A stretch of 8,950 bases of DNA, taken from contig JAITJJ010000174.1 in NCBI GenBank assembly GCA_031278965.1, forward strand, positions 1 through 8,950, read 5' to 3'. Under the pieces are notes generated by a model, which was not told where the DNA came from, did no database searches, and saw only the letters and a program-made list of their open reading frames with translations. The position numbers were made by a program, and so were the translations under genes. The stretch comes from Deferribacteraceae bacterium. GTDB taxonomy: Bacteria; Chrysiogenota; Deferribacteres; Deferribacterales; JAISNW01. This document shows, one piece after another, positions 1 through 6,518 of the stretch (position 1 is its first letter; the number at the start of each line of letters is the position of its first letter).

Positions 1-784
1 CCTTGGCAAATGAGATTAACGCTAAAAATTTTCTAAGCGGGAGCGCGTCCGAGAAAAGATTTTCGCCTATTTCAGCATATTCCTTTTTATATGCCGCAAT
101 CTCTTCTGCACTCCCTGAAATTATAACTTTTGTCCCGTTTTGGGCAAGATTTTTTGCAAGTTTGAAAAAATTCCCCTTTGGATAATCTTTGCTGGAACCG
201 CCGCTGCCCGGATGTATTATCAGAAAATCATCGCCATTTTTTATGCCGTGATTTTTAAGAATATATGCCGCCGCCTCGTCTCTCTCCGCTTCGCTGAGAT
301 AGATTTTAGGATAGATCTTTTCCCCTGTCGGAATATTAAAAACTTTACCAAGCAGTTCAAGGTTATATTCTCCCTCGTTTTTAACACTTCTGGATCTGTT
401 TTGAATAACCCTTATATTAAGAAATAAACTCCGCAATTTTGAAAGCGGTCCCGCCCTAAAACGAATTTTAGCAAAGAGGGGAGCATATACGGCGGTTTTA
501 CTGGCATACATGGCAACGCCTATATCGTTATCTTTTATCCTTTCCGCAAGCTCTTTAAATGTCAAACCGTCTGTTGCTATAATCTCGTCTATAAAAGGGT
601 TGTTCGTTAGCACCGCCTTTGTGTAATCACGAACCAGAAAGGATATTCTGAAGGTCGGGAAGTGCCTTTTCAAAAGCTCCGCGGCAGCGGAAGATAATAC
701 AACATCTCCTATCCTGTCGGTTCGGATAAGGAGTACCCGTAACCCCTGCTGTCTGTTTGCCGCCAAGAATTTCTTAAAATTCAT
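1..784 (-). CDS. Glycosyltransferase family 9 (LPS heptosyltransferase-like), C-terminus beyond the window
   Basis: Family 9 enzymes transfer ADP-heptose or related sugars onto the LPS core at the inner face of the cytoplasmic membrane. The 261 visible residues show the N-terminal signature RTDRIGDVVLSSAAAELLK (about residues 22-40) and the nucleotide-sugar binding segment IIHPGSGGSSKDYPKGNFFKLA (about residues 187-208). The family is usually 330-360 residues, so roughly 80 residues lie off the left edge. The ATG at 784-782 overlaps the TGA of the RloB remnant as ATGA and has GAGAG just upstream. This supports the start and suggests that translation is coupled to the broken upstream gene. The acceptor sugar and the exact waa/rfa name cannot be decided. 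The minus strand is open throughout to position 2, so the gene looks intact as far as it is seen. Confidence 0.9.
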   Translation of the reverse strand, partial: MNFKKFLAANRQQGLRVLLIRTDRIGDVVLSSAAAELLKRHFPTFRISFLVRDYTKAVLTNNPFIDEIIATDGLTFKELAERIKDNDIGVAMYASKTAVYAPLFAKIRFRAGPLSKLRSLFLNIRVIQNRSRSVKNEGEYNLELLGKVFNIPTGEKIYPKIYLSEAERDEAAAYILKNHGIKNGDDFLIIHPGSGGSSKDYPKGNFFKLAKNLAQNGTKVIISGSAEEIAAYKKEYAEIGENLFSDALPLRKFLALISFAK

Positions 785-1330
785 CTGCTCTCAGCTAAAA
801 ATATCCTTTTAATTAATTTATATACGGCGGCGCTTCCAATAGCATTAGGCATACCTTTACAGGCATTATCACGCTTTTCAGCGCGTTCAGCTGCTTTCTT
901 AATCTCTCCGCAGACAAATTTATTGGGTGCAATGGTTTTGTCATAATTGGGGAGATAGTGCTTTAAGCGGTTATCACAATCACGGGAAGATTTAACGTTG
1001 TTGCCGTCTTCAAAGTGAAGAAGCAACCAATATTCAAATTTTGGATTACTGAGGGCTAAACCATAATTGGAATTTCCCTGCAACCATTTATAAAGCTCTT
1101 TCAACTGCTTATCGCTCCAGTTATCCTTGTCTGCTACAAGCCATGCCTCAAAATTTTCTTTATACCCTATTTCTTTAAGTTTAGCTTGCATCTGTTTAAG
1201 AGCGGATTGAGGGAAGCTGTGATGTTCCCAGTATACTCAAACATATATTTTTTGGCTAACACTGTTTACGGCGCATATCAAAATATTCTCTCTCGGTTTT
1301 TCCTTCAGCAGAGATTACAAGAACTTTCCG
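781..1330 (-). pseudogene. RloB-like (TOPRIM-type) defence protein, broken by a frameshift and a stop
   Basis: RloB proteins (first named from restriction-linked loci in Campylobacter) pair with an AAA ATPase in phage-defence or abortive-infection type modules. Their acidic E...DxD residues resemble a TOPRIM nuclease site. Here the N-terminal block KVLVISAEGKTEREYFDM lies in one frame (about 1277-1330). The rest lies in another frame: FEAWLVADKDNW, then SNPKFEYWLLLHFED, then a C-terminal helix ending VYKLIKRIFLAESR. The second frame can be read back beyond its ATG at 1191 as VYWEHHSFPQSALKQ to a TGA at 1237-1239. A change of frame near 1260 plus that TGA therefore separate the two parts. Total length is about 190 residues, near the family's usual size, so little is missing apart from the extreme N-terminus. 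The 136-residue piece from 1191 might still be made, but it lacks the first acidic motif. No good ribosome site precedes 1191. Confidence 0.8.
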
Positions 1331-1588
1331 ATAAGGATCTACACGGATAGAAGCATCCGGCGGCAACCCTTTGACTATAAACTGTTTGGCAAAATAAAAA
1401 GCCCCGAAAAAATTGGTCTTGCCGGAAGCGTTGCCGCCGTAAATCGCCGTAATAGGGAGAACTTTTATTTTATATTTGTCTATCCCGGGCACTCTATCAC
1501 CATGTTGCCGTTCTTTAGCGACGATCAAGGAAAAATCAGTTCTATCCCGAAAAGATGACCAATTTTCAAAAGAAAAATTAATCAGCAT
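1256..1588 (-). pseudogene. RloA-like AAA ATPase N-terminal fragment, fused in frame to the start of RloB
   Basis: The 110-residue frame opens like an AAA15-type defence ATPase: MLINFSFENWSSFRDRTDF, then the Walker A loop GGNASGKTN at residues 51-59. Up to about residue 86 it follows that family (ending IRVDPYR). From residue 88 it abruptly becomes the RloB N-terminus (KVLVISAEGKTEREYF). A full-length ATPase of this kind has about 350-450 residues, with a signature motif, Walker B and a C-terminal part, all absent here. The simplest reading is one deletion, with its joint at about 1328-1336, that removed the ATPase body and the start of RloB. The frame stops at TAG 1256-1258. The start ATG at 1588 is preceded by AGAGG at a normal distance (1595-1599), and a promoter lies upstream. 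The product may still be expressed but cannot be a working ATPase. Confidence 0.8.
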
Positions 1589-1599
1589 TTTTGCCTCTG

Positions 1600-1619
1600 A
1601 AAAGAGAAATATTCTCTTT
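1600..1619. repeat. Palindrome, copy 1 (leader-side candidate operator)
   Basis: AAAGAGAA (1601-1608) and TTCTCTTT (1612-1619) are perfect inverted arms around ATA. The first 17 bases match the second copy at 1662-1678 in 16 positions. This copy lies just downstream of the expected transcription start of the defence module, where a bound repressor would block transcription. Confidence 0.55.
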
Positions 1620-1629
1620 ATTTATCTAA

Positions 1630-1657
1630 ATTATAGTTAATTTAAATATAAGCTCAA
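1630..1657 (-). promoter_or_regulatory. Sigma70-type promoter of the broken defence module
   Basis: On the minus strand there is a perfect -10 TATAAT (1630-1635), 16 bases downstream of TTGAGC (1652-1657; four of six bases match the -35 consensus). Transcription would start near 1623, leaving a leader of about 35 bases before the ATG at 1588. The promoter sits between two matching palindromes. As the module's genes are dead, it may now serve mainly the glycosyltransferase starting at 784. Confidence 0.6.
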
Positions 1658-1661
1658 CAAT

Positions 1662-1678
1662 AAAAGAGAAATTTTCTC
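1662..1678. repeat. Palindrome, copy 2 (upstream candidate operator)
   Basis: This is a second copy of the GAGAAAWWTTCTC-type palindrome (arms GAGAAA 1666-1671 and TTTCTC 1673-1678). It lies immediately upstream of the -35 box and 62 bases, close to six helical turns, from copy 1. It also follows the helicase stop codon, but the stem is A/T-rich and short, so an operator fits better than a terminator. Confidence 0.5.
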
Positions 1679-1694
1679 ATTAAACTTTAGATCT

Positions 1695-3113
1695 TCATCG
1701 CTTTCTGAATATTCTTCTCCCAATTTTAGGGGCGGAATGTCTCTTCCTGTCCCTCCCGAATTTGTTATGACGCGCTACGTTCGGATGCGGATTGTGAAGA
1801 TTTTCCAGTTTTTTGCCCGCCACACCAAGATTTTCAGGTCCGCCGAATCCTTCGTTTTTCCATAGGGCGCTTGCAAGCCGGTAAGCTATGGCTTTAATAT
1901 CCATCTCTTCTTCCAACTTATTTACAATCCTTTTTGAAAAATGCGAAACGTCCTGACGGCGAACCCTCTCGGTTAGGGCGGTTTCAAGGTTTTTATGAGC
2001 TTCGGAGAGGGTCGGAACTTTTTTATAAGTTATATCGGAACCTGTGGCTCTTTTAATATTGGTAAGCCCCCGATATTCCTCCGGTGTTACCAGAGTGACA
2101 GCAATCCCTTTTTTACCGGCTCTCCCTGTTCGCCCTACCCTATGCACGTAGCTGTCTGAATCAAAAGGGATATGGTAGTTTAAAACGTGGGAAATATCGG
2201 CTATATCAAGCCCCCTTGCTGCCACATCGGTCGCCGCAAGGAGGGTAATATCCCCTTTCCTGAAGGATTTTATCACCTCTTCCCTCTGCGGTTGGGGCAT
2301 ATCGCCGTTTAACGCTTTTGCGGGATAGCCTTTTGCGACAAGGGAAGTGCTCACAATCTCCGTATCCTTTTTTGTGCGTGTAAATATAAGCATCTTGACA
2401 GGGTCATAGAAATCTATCAATCTAACCATAGCATCAAGCCGTTCATACTCCTCCACCACATAGTATATCTCCTCAATATCAGAGTTGGTAGCAGGCTCAA
2501 TCCCTTTAACATTCACGGAAACCGGGTCTTTTAAAAACGCCTCCGCCAATTTTGTCACCCCTTTGGGGAGAGTTGCAGAAAATAAGAGGGTTTGACGTTT
2601 AGCAGGCAGGTATGAAAATATGGATTTAATGTCCTCAAGAAACCCCATATCCAACATTTCATCGGCTTCATCAAGCACAACATATTTTGGGGAAAACTCT
2701 ATCTTACCCCCCGACAGGTGGTCTAAGAGCCTCCCCGGTGTGGCGGTAACCACCTGAACCCCCTCTTCAATCAGCTTTCTCTGGCGGGTATACGATTGCC
2801 CTCCGTAAACTGCGGCGGTTCTTATTCCCGCAAATTTTCCGAGTCGGTATAATTCATCGCTCACCTGTATGGCAAGCTCCCTTGTGGGCACTATAACCAA
2901 AAACTTTTCCCCCGCCTTTAGCTCGCTCATTATCGGAAGACCGAAGGCTGCGGTTTTGCCTGTACCCGTATGCGCCTGTGCCAAAATATCCCTTCCATCC
3001 AAAATATAGGGGATTGCCGCTTCCTGCACCGGAGACGGCGTTACAAATCCCGCATCCTTAACCCCTTTCAATATCTGCTCAGAAAAACCAAACTCATCAA
3101 AATTAATACTCAT
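1695..3113 (-). CDS. DEAD-box ATP-dependent RNA helicase
   Basis: A cytoplasmic helicase that unwinds RNA duplexes using ATP, typically in ribosome assembly, RNA decay or cold adaptation. All family motifs are present in order: Q motif (FDEFGF...TPSPVQ, residues 5-30), motif I AHTGTGKT (47-54), Ia PTRELA, Ib TPGR, II DEAD (148-151), III SAT (179-181), IV IFTRTK, V TDVAARGLD and VI HRVGRTGRAG. A basic C-terminal tail ends in GRRIFRKR and probably binds RNA. At 472 residues it falls in the CshA/RhlE/DeaD size range, and the exact subgroup is not certain. ATG 3113 is preferred over a TTG one codon earlier because GGAG lies at the right distance from the ATG. It starts 13 bases after the upstream gene's stop, so it is probably the last gene of the operon that begins at cheW. 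Confidence 0.95.
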   Translation of the reverse strand: MSINFDEFGFSEQILKGVKDAGFVTPSPVQEAAIPYILDGRDILAQAHTGTGKTAAFGLPIMSELKAGEKFLVIVPTRELAIQVSDELYRLGKFAGIRTAAVYGGQSYTRQRKLIEEGVQVVTATPGRLLDHLSGGKIEFSPKYVVLDEADEMLDMGFLEDIKSIFSYLPAKRQTLLFSATLPKGVTKLAEAFLKDPVSVNVKGIEPATNSDIEEIYYVVEEYERLDAMVRLIDFYDPVKMLIFTRTKKDTEIVSTSLVAKGYPAKALNGDMPQPQREEVIKSFRKGDITLLAATDVAARGLDIADISHVLNYHIPFDSDSYVHRVGRTGRAGKKGIAVTLVTPEEYRGLTNIKRATGSDITYKKVPTLSEAHKNLETALTERVRRQDVSHFSKRIVNKLEEEMDIKAIAYRLASALWKNEGFGGPENLGVAGKKLENLHNPHPNVARHNKFGRDRKRHSAPKIGRRIFRKR

Positions 3114-3126
3114 CAAATCTCCAAAA

Positions 3127-4032
3127 TTATAATTGCCTCAAGTGGACAGCAAAGCCGCCCGCTTCCAGATCGGTGTATACAAACCTTAACACGCCCGCCT
3201 CATCATACTGCGCGGTTTCATCTATTATCCCTACCCCGCGGCGTTTCAGATAAGCAAGGGCTCTCTGCATATTATTTACGCTGAAACCTATATGACCGTT
3301 TTTCCCCCGCATACTCTTATATAGAACCTCTATTTCGCTTCCCATAAAGGCGGCATCCCCGCGCTCTGAAAAAGGCATAAAAAACAGATCCCCAAATATT
3401 TTTGCAACTTCCTTTCCATGCTTTTCATCGGGGTTATTTATCCCCAGATGCATAAATTTAAAACCGATAACCTTAGAGAGTGCGGAGCACAAAAAGGTGC
3501 TGATATTAGTTTTAGGGAGATTTAAGATACAACTGCACCGTAAATCTTTAGAGACATATAGATCCCACCTTTCATGCTGCACGCCGTAAAATATATAGTT
3601 AATACCCCTATAAGTCTCTGCCGGAAAATCCAACGGATCTGTTTGCTCATGGAGCAATATAGGGTGATAAACCACCGTATCAAGCCCAAGTGAAATTGCT
3701 TTGTCCGCATCTTTTTTAGTGTATACCACAGGATAAACAGAGATACTCTTTTCCCGTGCATATAGGATAATCTTTTTATCAATGCCGGATATTATTATAA
3801 AACTCACTCCCGCAGCCGCACAGTGCTTTGCCTCTGTCAATCTTTTCACTCCGCTTATACCTAAAGAAAATGACGGGTATTTTTCCTTTACTTCCCGTGC
3901 TATCTTCAAAGCGTTATAGCCTAAAGCATCCTCCGCCGCAAGCGCCAGCACCCCAACGGAAAAACCTTCGTTTAAAAGCCATTTTACCTGCGCCGCATTT
4001 TCAAATTTCGGAAGTATTCCATGCTCTGTCAT
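3127..4032 (-). CDS. Degenerate KDPG-aldolase-like domain fused to a C-terminal VOC (glyoxalase-like) domain
   Basis: This 301-residue protein has two parts. Residues 1 to about 185 follow the KDPG/KHG aldolase barrel: AAAGVSFIIIS, then YPVVYTKKDADKAISLGLDTVVYHP. Residues 190-301 form a VOC domain: FKFMHLGINN, KNGHIGFSVNNMQRALAYLKRRGV and a final GGFAVHLRQL. The same domain order is known in some annotated aldolases. By hand alignment, the Schiff-base lysine expected at the VKxFP position is replaced in VVYHP (Y122), and the glutamate of the EVT motif appears as alanine. Aldolase activity is therefore doubtful and the role unknown. The ATG at 4032 overlaps the preceding TGA as ATGA and has GGAAGG upstream, which makes it a better start than one 12 codons earlier. 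The protein may be a binding or regulatory relative. Confidence 0.75.
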   Translation of the reverse strand: MTEHGILPKFENAAQVKWLLNEGFSVGVLALAAEDALGYNALKIAREVKEKYPSFSLGISGVKRLTEAKHCAAAGVSFIIISGIDKKIILYAREKSISVYPVVYTKKDADKAISLGLDTVVYHPILLHEQTDPLDFPAETYRGINYIFYGVQHERWDLYVSKDLRCSCILNLPKTNISTFLCSALSKVIGFKFMHLGINNPDEKHGKEVAKIFGDLFFMPFSERGDAAFMGSEIEVLYKSMRGKNGHIGFSVNNMQRALAYLKRRGVGIIDETAQYDEAGVLRFVYTDLEAGGFAVHLRQL

Positions 4033-4787
4033 AATCCTTCCCCGTCTTTTTTTCTTTCCAGCTCCCAAAGAAACGAATACTTCATATACGTATAGTATGC
4101 ACTGCTCAACGCCGCAATAATACCGGCCGGCCCATCCAAGATGCCGCGTTTTAATATCAGCCTCTTGAGTAAGGCAAAGAAAGGCCTGAAAAGGATAGCC
4201 GCCCCGCCGGAATGTTTCCCGTTTTCATTATATGAAACGGCTGCAAGATGTGCAAACTGCACTGATTTGCTCATGTGGCCGGCAAAGTCTTTATAGGAAT
4301 AGTGAATAATATCGCCCTTCAAATCCCCTACCCTGCCGTCAATCTTAAATACTTCATGCACCAAACCCTCCCAGCGCGGGTTGTTCCCTTTCCGGACAAG
4401 CCTTAGATGTTTATCCGGCTGCCACGAATATCTAAGCAGTTTCCCCATATAATAGGTTCTGCGGTTTATGCGGTATCCGTCATAGGTACCGGACGGCACT
4501 GCTTTTAATATTGCCTCAGCCGCCTCCTCCGTAAGCACTTCGTCCGCGTCTAAAGATAAAATCCACTCCCCGGAGCACTTTTTATTGCAAAGGTTTTTCT
4601 GCTCCGAATAACCCAGCCAAGGCTGTAAATATACTTTTGCACCCAGAGATTCAGAAATTTCCCGAGTTTTGTCTGAGGAGTCGCTATCCATAACGATAAT
4701 TTCATCGGCAACCGCTTTTGCGGCATTGATAGTTCTTGCTATATTTTCTTCTTCATTATAGGTGATAATAGCAACAGACAGTTTCAT
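4029..4787 (-). CDS. Family 2 glycosyltransferase, WaaE/KdtX-like (LPS core)
   Basis: A 252-residue inverting GT-A enzyme, expected to add a sugar, often glucose, to LPS or another surface glycan from a nucleotide sugar at the cytoplasmic face of the inner membrane. The N-terminus MKLSVAIITYNEEENIARTI is the family 2 signature. DSDSSDKT follows at about residues 34-41, the DxD-type metal motif is in LSLDADE (about 78-84), and WEGLVHEVF is typical of the WaaE/KdtX subgroup. A basic, hydrophobic C-terminal stretch (FRPFFALLKRLILKRG) may attach it to the membrane. It begins with an ATGA overlap on the lipoprotein gene and ends with an ATGA overlap on the next gene. The real substrate cannot be read from the sequence. 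With the family 9 enzyme at the left end it suggests an LPS-related gene group. Confidence 0.88.
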   Translation of the reverse strand: MKLSVAIITYNEEENIARTINAAKAVADEIIVMDSDSSDKTREISESLGAKVYLQPWLGYSEQKNLCNKKCSGEWILSLDADEVLTEEAAEAILKAVPSGTYDGYRINRRTYYMGKLLRYSWQPDKHLRLVRKGNNPRWEGLVHEVFKIDGRVGDLKGDIIHYSYKDFAGHMSKSVQFAHLAAVSYNENGKHSGGAAILFRPFFALLKRLILKRGILDGPAGIIAALSSAYYTYMKYSFLWELERKKDGEGL

Positions 4788-5245
4788 AGATCTTGAGCGG
4801 GTTTCACATGCAGTATAATCCTGTCATCCAAATACTCTTTCAAATAACTATCGGGACTGGGCTCCGCAACTTCAAAGTAACAGGTGAATATTACCTCGCC
4901 TGTGGAGTTTGCGGGGATATTAAAACTCAAAGTGTGTATTTGGGCCTTTCTTAAAATTCTAAGCGTTGACTGCCCCTCCGCAGAACCTGCGGCTGTTTTC
5001 TGCTCAACGCTGAATATCACCTGATAGAGCGGAAGTATGGAAGTGTTTTCCACCGCCAGAGTTATAAGCGAGTCATCAACCCTATAATACAGTCTAACAT
5101 ACTTCCCATCCGAATATCCTATAAAATCACCCTGTTTGCCTTCTCCCTCCCCTGTGAGGGTCGGTGAAACAAGGGCACACCCCGTGATTAAAACAATTAT
5201 CGCGGAAAAGATGAACTTATGTATCAGATCCACTCGAATTGGCAT
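4784..5245 (-). CDS. Small putative lipoprotein, function unknown
   Basis: This 153-residue protein has a lipoprotein signal peptide. A short basic start (MPIRVDLIHK) is followed by a hydrophobic stretch (FIFSAIIVLI) and the lipobox ITGC, with Cys23 as the expected lipidated residue. The mature part has alternating beta-type segments (KYVRLYYRVDDSLITLAVENTS, QIHTLSFNIPANSTGEVIFTCYFEV), compatible with a small beta-sandwich on the periplasmic side. I do not recognise the family. ATG 5245 is chosen over an adjacent upstream TTG. It lies inside the 3' end of the preceding gene (29-base overlap), and no strong ribosome site is visible, which fits translational coupling. The stop overlaps the glycosyltransferase start as ATGA. 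Confidence 0.75.
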   Translation of the reverse strand: MPIRVDLIHKFIFSAIIVLITGCALVSPTLTGEGEGKQGDFIGYSDGKYVRLYYRVDDSLITLAVENTSILPLYQVIFSVEQKTAAGSAEGQSTLRILRKAQIHTLSFNIPANSTGEVIFTCYFEVAEPSPDSYLKEYLDDRIILHVKPAQDL

Positions 5246-5804
5246 CAAGCGTTGGATTCCCTTTGTCTAATTCCTTCCGCTCATCTATGGATACAGCGCT
5301 TTCATTAGCCGCTGAAGGGGATTCAACTGCTGCCTTCTTCCTCCCGCCCCTTCTTAGCTTTGGCGCCGCCGCTTCGCTTTCAGTTTTTTTTACCCTGCCG
5401 CTCCTTTTCACCTTTGGTGCGGCGGGCGCACTTTCGGCGGGGGTTTTCTTTCCTCTTCTCCCTTTGGGCGCGGGGACAGGGTCCTTTTCGGGTTTTTTTC
5501 TTCTCCCGCCCCTTCTTTTGGGCGGTTCTTCTTTCGTGCTTACGCCAAGGTCTTGCCCCGCAAGCTCTTTATCAATCCTAACTATGGCGTCATACTCTTC
5601 TTTAAATAGCTCTGCGGAAACAGGCAAAGAGCTATCCAACAGCTTGAAAAGTTTAGCTCCCAATTCCGTGATCTTTTCTGAGCGTGTTCGTTGAAGCGAC
5701 AGTTTGGCAAGGGAGTTCTGCCCTTTTAAATATAATTTGGAAACCCCGTCGCTTATTGATCCGAAAAACTTGCTTATAACGTCTGAGCCTTCTGATTTGT
5801 CCAT
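5217..5804 (-). CDS. Hypothetical protein with a lysine/arginine-rich repeat tail
   Basis: A 195-residue protein in two parts. Residues 1-80 are a helical domain with regular hydrophobic spacing (ISKFFGSISDGVSKLYLKG, KITELGAKLFKLLDSS). Residues 95-167 hold four imperfect 17-19 residue repeats built on PKxRRGGRKK followed by an acidic/alanine stretch. The tail resembles histone H1 or HMGA-like DNA-binding tails and loosely AT-hooks, though the true GRP core is missing. A nucleic-acid or polyanion-binding role is inferred, not shown. ATG 5804 has GGAGG seven bases upstream and begins 21 bases after the cheZ stop, so the gene is very likely co-transcribed with cheW and cheZ. I do not recognise the N-terminal domain. 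Confidence 0.75.
   Translation of the reverse strand: MDKSEGSDVISKFFGSISDGVSKLYLKGQNSLAKLSLQRTRSEKITELGAKLFKLLDSSLPVSAELFKEEYDAIVRIDKELAGQDLGVSTKEEPPKRRGGRRKKPEKDPVPAPKGRRGKKTPAESAPAAPKVKRSGRVKKTESEAAAPKLRRGGRKKAAVESPSAANESAVSIDERKELDKGNPTLDANSSGSDT
5304..5522 (-). repeat. Four in-frame imperfect repeats coding for basic PKxRRGGRKK units
   Basis: Protein residues 95-112, 113-129, 130-147 and 148-166 each begin with PK, carry an R/K/G cluster (RRGGRRKK, GRRGKK, KRSGRVKK, RRGGRKK) and end in an alanine-rich, partly acidic spacer. The units are diverged, so the array is old or under selection for charge more than sequence. Confidence 0.65.
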
Positions 5805-5825
5805 CCATATCCTCCATATTGACCG

Positions 5826-6326
5826 TTATGCGAATCCAAGATCCGTCAGTAAGTCATCATAATCTTTTTTATCTTTATTATCAATATCTTTAGCTCTGAT
5901 AACGCCGACAATGGAACCAAGCCTTGCTCCAACTTCTTCTATAGAGCGGATAACTTTGCGAATTTTCTGCTCGGTAATATCTTGAAATTCCAACGCCTCA
6001 AGAACATGAAGCCCAAGATCGCTTGCGTCATCCACTTTTTTAAGGACGATTTCTTTCTGTGCGTCATAGGCGGCGATATCGCCGGATTTGAACAGAGCAG
6101 CAAGTCTTAGCGCCTCTTTGGTGAGATCGTTATAAAATTCCTCCAGCCTGCGGGCGCTGGCGAGGAGATTATTTGCAGCGCTCTCTGTGGCAGCGTTAAC
6201 GTCAGTCAGTGTGCTGGAAAGATTGGGCAGATCATTCTGGGAGGAGATGACGTTAGGCGGAATCTCATCTACTTTTGATTTTATGCTTACCAACAACCGC
6301 AACAACTCCCCTACCTCGCCTTCCAA
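5826..6326 (-). CDS. cheZ: Chemotaxis protein phosphatase CheZ (minimal frame from TTG)
   Basis: CheZ dephosphorylates CheY-P and so ends the signal to the flagellar motor. Numbered from the TTG at 6326 (166 residues), the long helical hairpin includes ATESAANNLL (about 46-55, the TEQAA block of known CheZ). The catalytic stretch EFQDITEQ carries Asp116 and Gln120, equivalent to Asp143 and Gln147 of E. coli CheZ. The C-terminus DYDDLLTDLGFA matches the CheY-docking tail (DDLLxxLGF). The start is a problem: TTG 6326 has no convincing ribosome site at normal spacing. The same frame stays open upstream to 6549 with no ATG or GTG and continues with plausible CheZ-type helix (SIEELKSVAAKIISGETEEL). 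It may instead be translated as a fusion with CheW through the signal at 6495-6538. The family call is firm; the start is not. Confidence 0.88.
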   Translation of the reverse strand: MEGEVGELLRLLVSIKSKVDEIPPNVISSQNDLPNLSSTLTDVNAATESAANNLLASARRLEEFYNDLTKEALRLAALFKSGDIAAYDAQKEIVLKKVDDASDLGLHVLEALEFQDITEQKIRKVIRSIEEVGARLGSIVGVIRAKDIDNKDKKDYDDLLTDLGFA

Positions 6327-6518
6327 GGTATTGCCTAACTCTTCTGTCTCTCCTGATATAATCTTAGCCGCAACGCTTTTCAGCTCTTCTATGCTGTCTA
6401 CGGGGTATTCGCCAAGGGCAGCTTCGCTCTTGCTCTCCTTCTTTTTCTCGCTCTCTTCCGCAACGGCATCTTTAGCTTTTTTTTCTTGATCTGCCGCTTC
6501 ACCGGGAAGCGAGTTTAC
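6327..6518 (-). other. Start-less N-terminal extension of the cheZ frame (64 codons)
   Basis: In the cheZ frame, from GTA at 6516-6518 down to the TTG at 6326, 64 codons are open and contain no ATG, GTG or TTG. They read as a charged linker (EKKAKDAVAEESEKKKESKSEAA) followed by a likely amphipathic helix (YPVDSIEELKSVAAKIISGETEELGN) that runs smoothly into CheZ. The linker's composition matches the tail of CheW just before it. This stretch would be translated only by ribosomes arriving from the cheW frame. Confidence 0.55.

Noticed and set aside
140..427. Plus-strand frame over the left end
   Set aside because: The minus strand encodes an unmistakable family 9 glycosyltransferase across the same bases.
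1662..1690. Terminator after the helicase gene
   Set aside because: The stem GAGAAA/TTTCTC has almost no loop and is A/T-rich, and its match to a second copy across the promoter fits an operator better.
5239..5694. Long plus-strand frame opposite the repeat-tail gene
   Set aside because: It is a mirror of the K/R-rich repeats, with a biased, hydrophobic composition. The minus-strand gene has a strong ribosome site and operon context.
6477..6484. A8 run in the cheZ extension as the slippery site
   Set aside because: It reads in frame as QEKKAK with no stop next to it and no frame change across it; the A10 run at 6519-6528 explains the frames.
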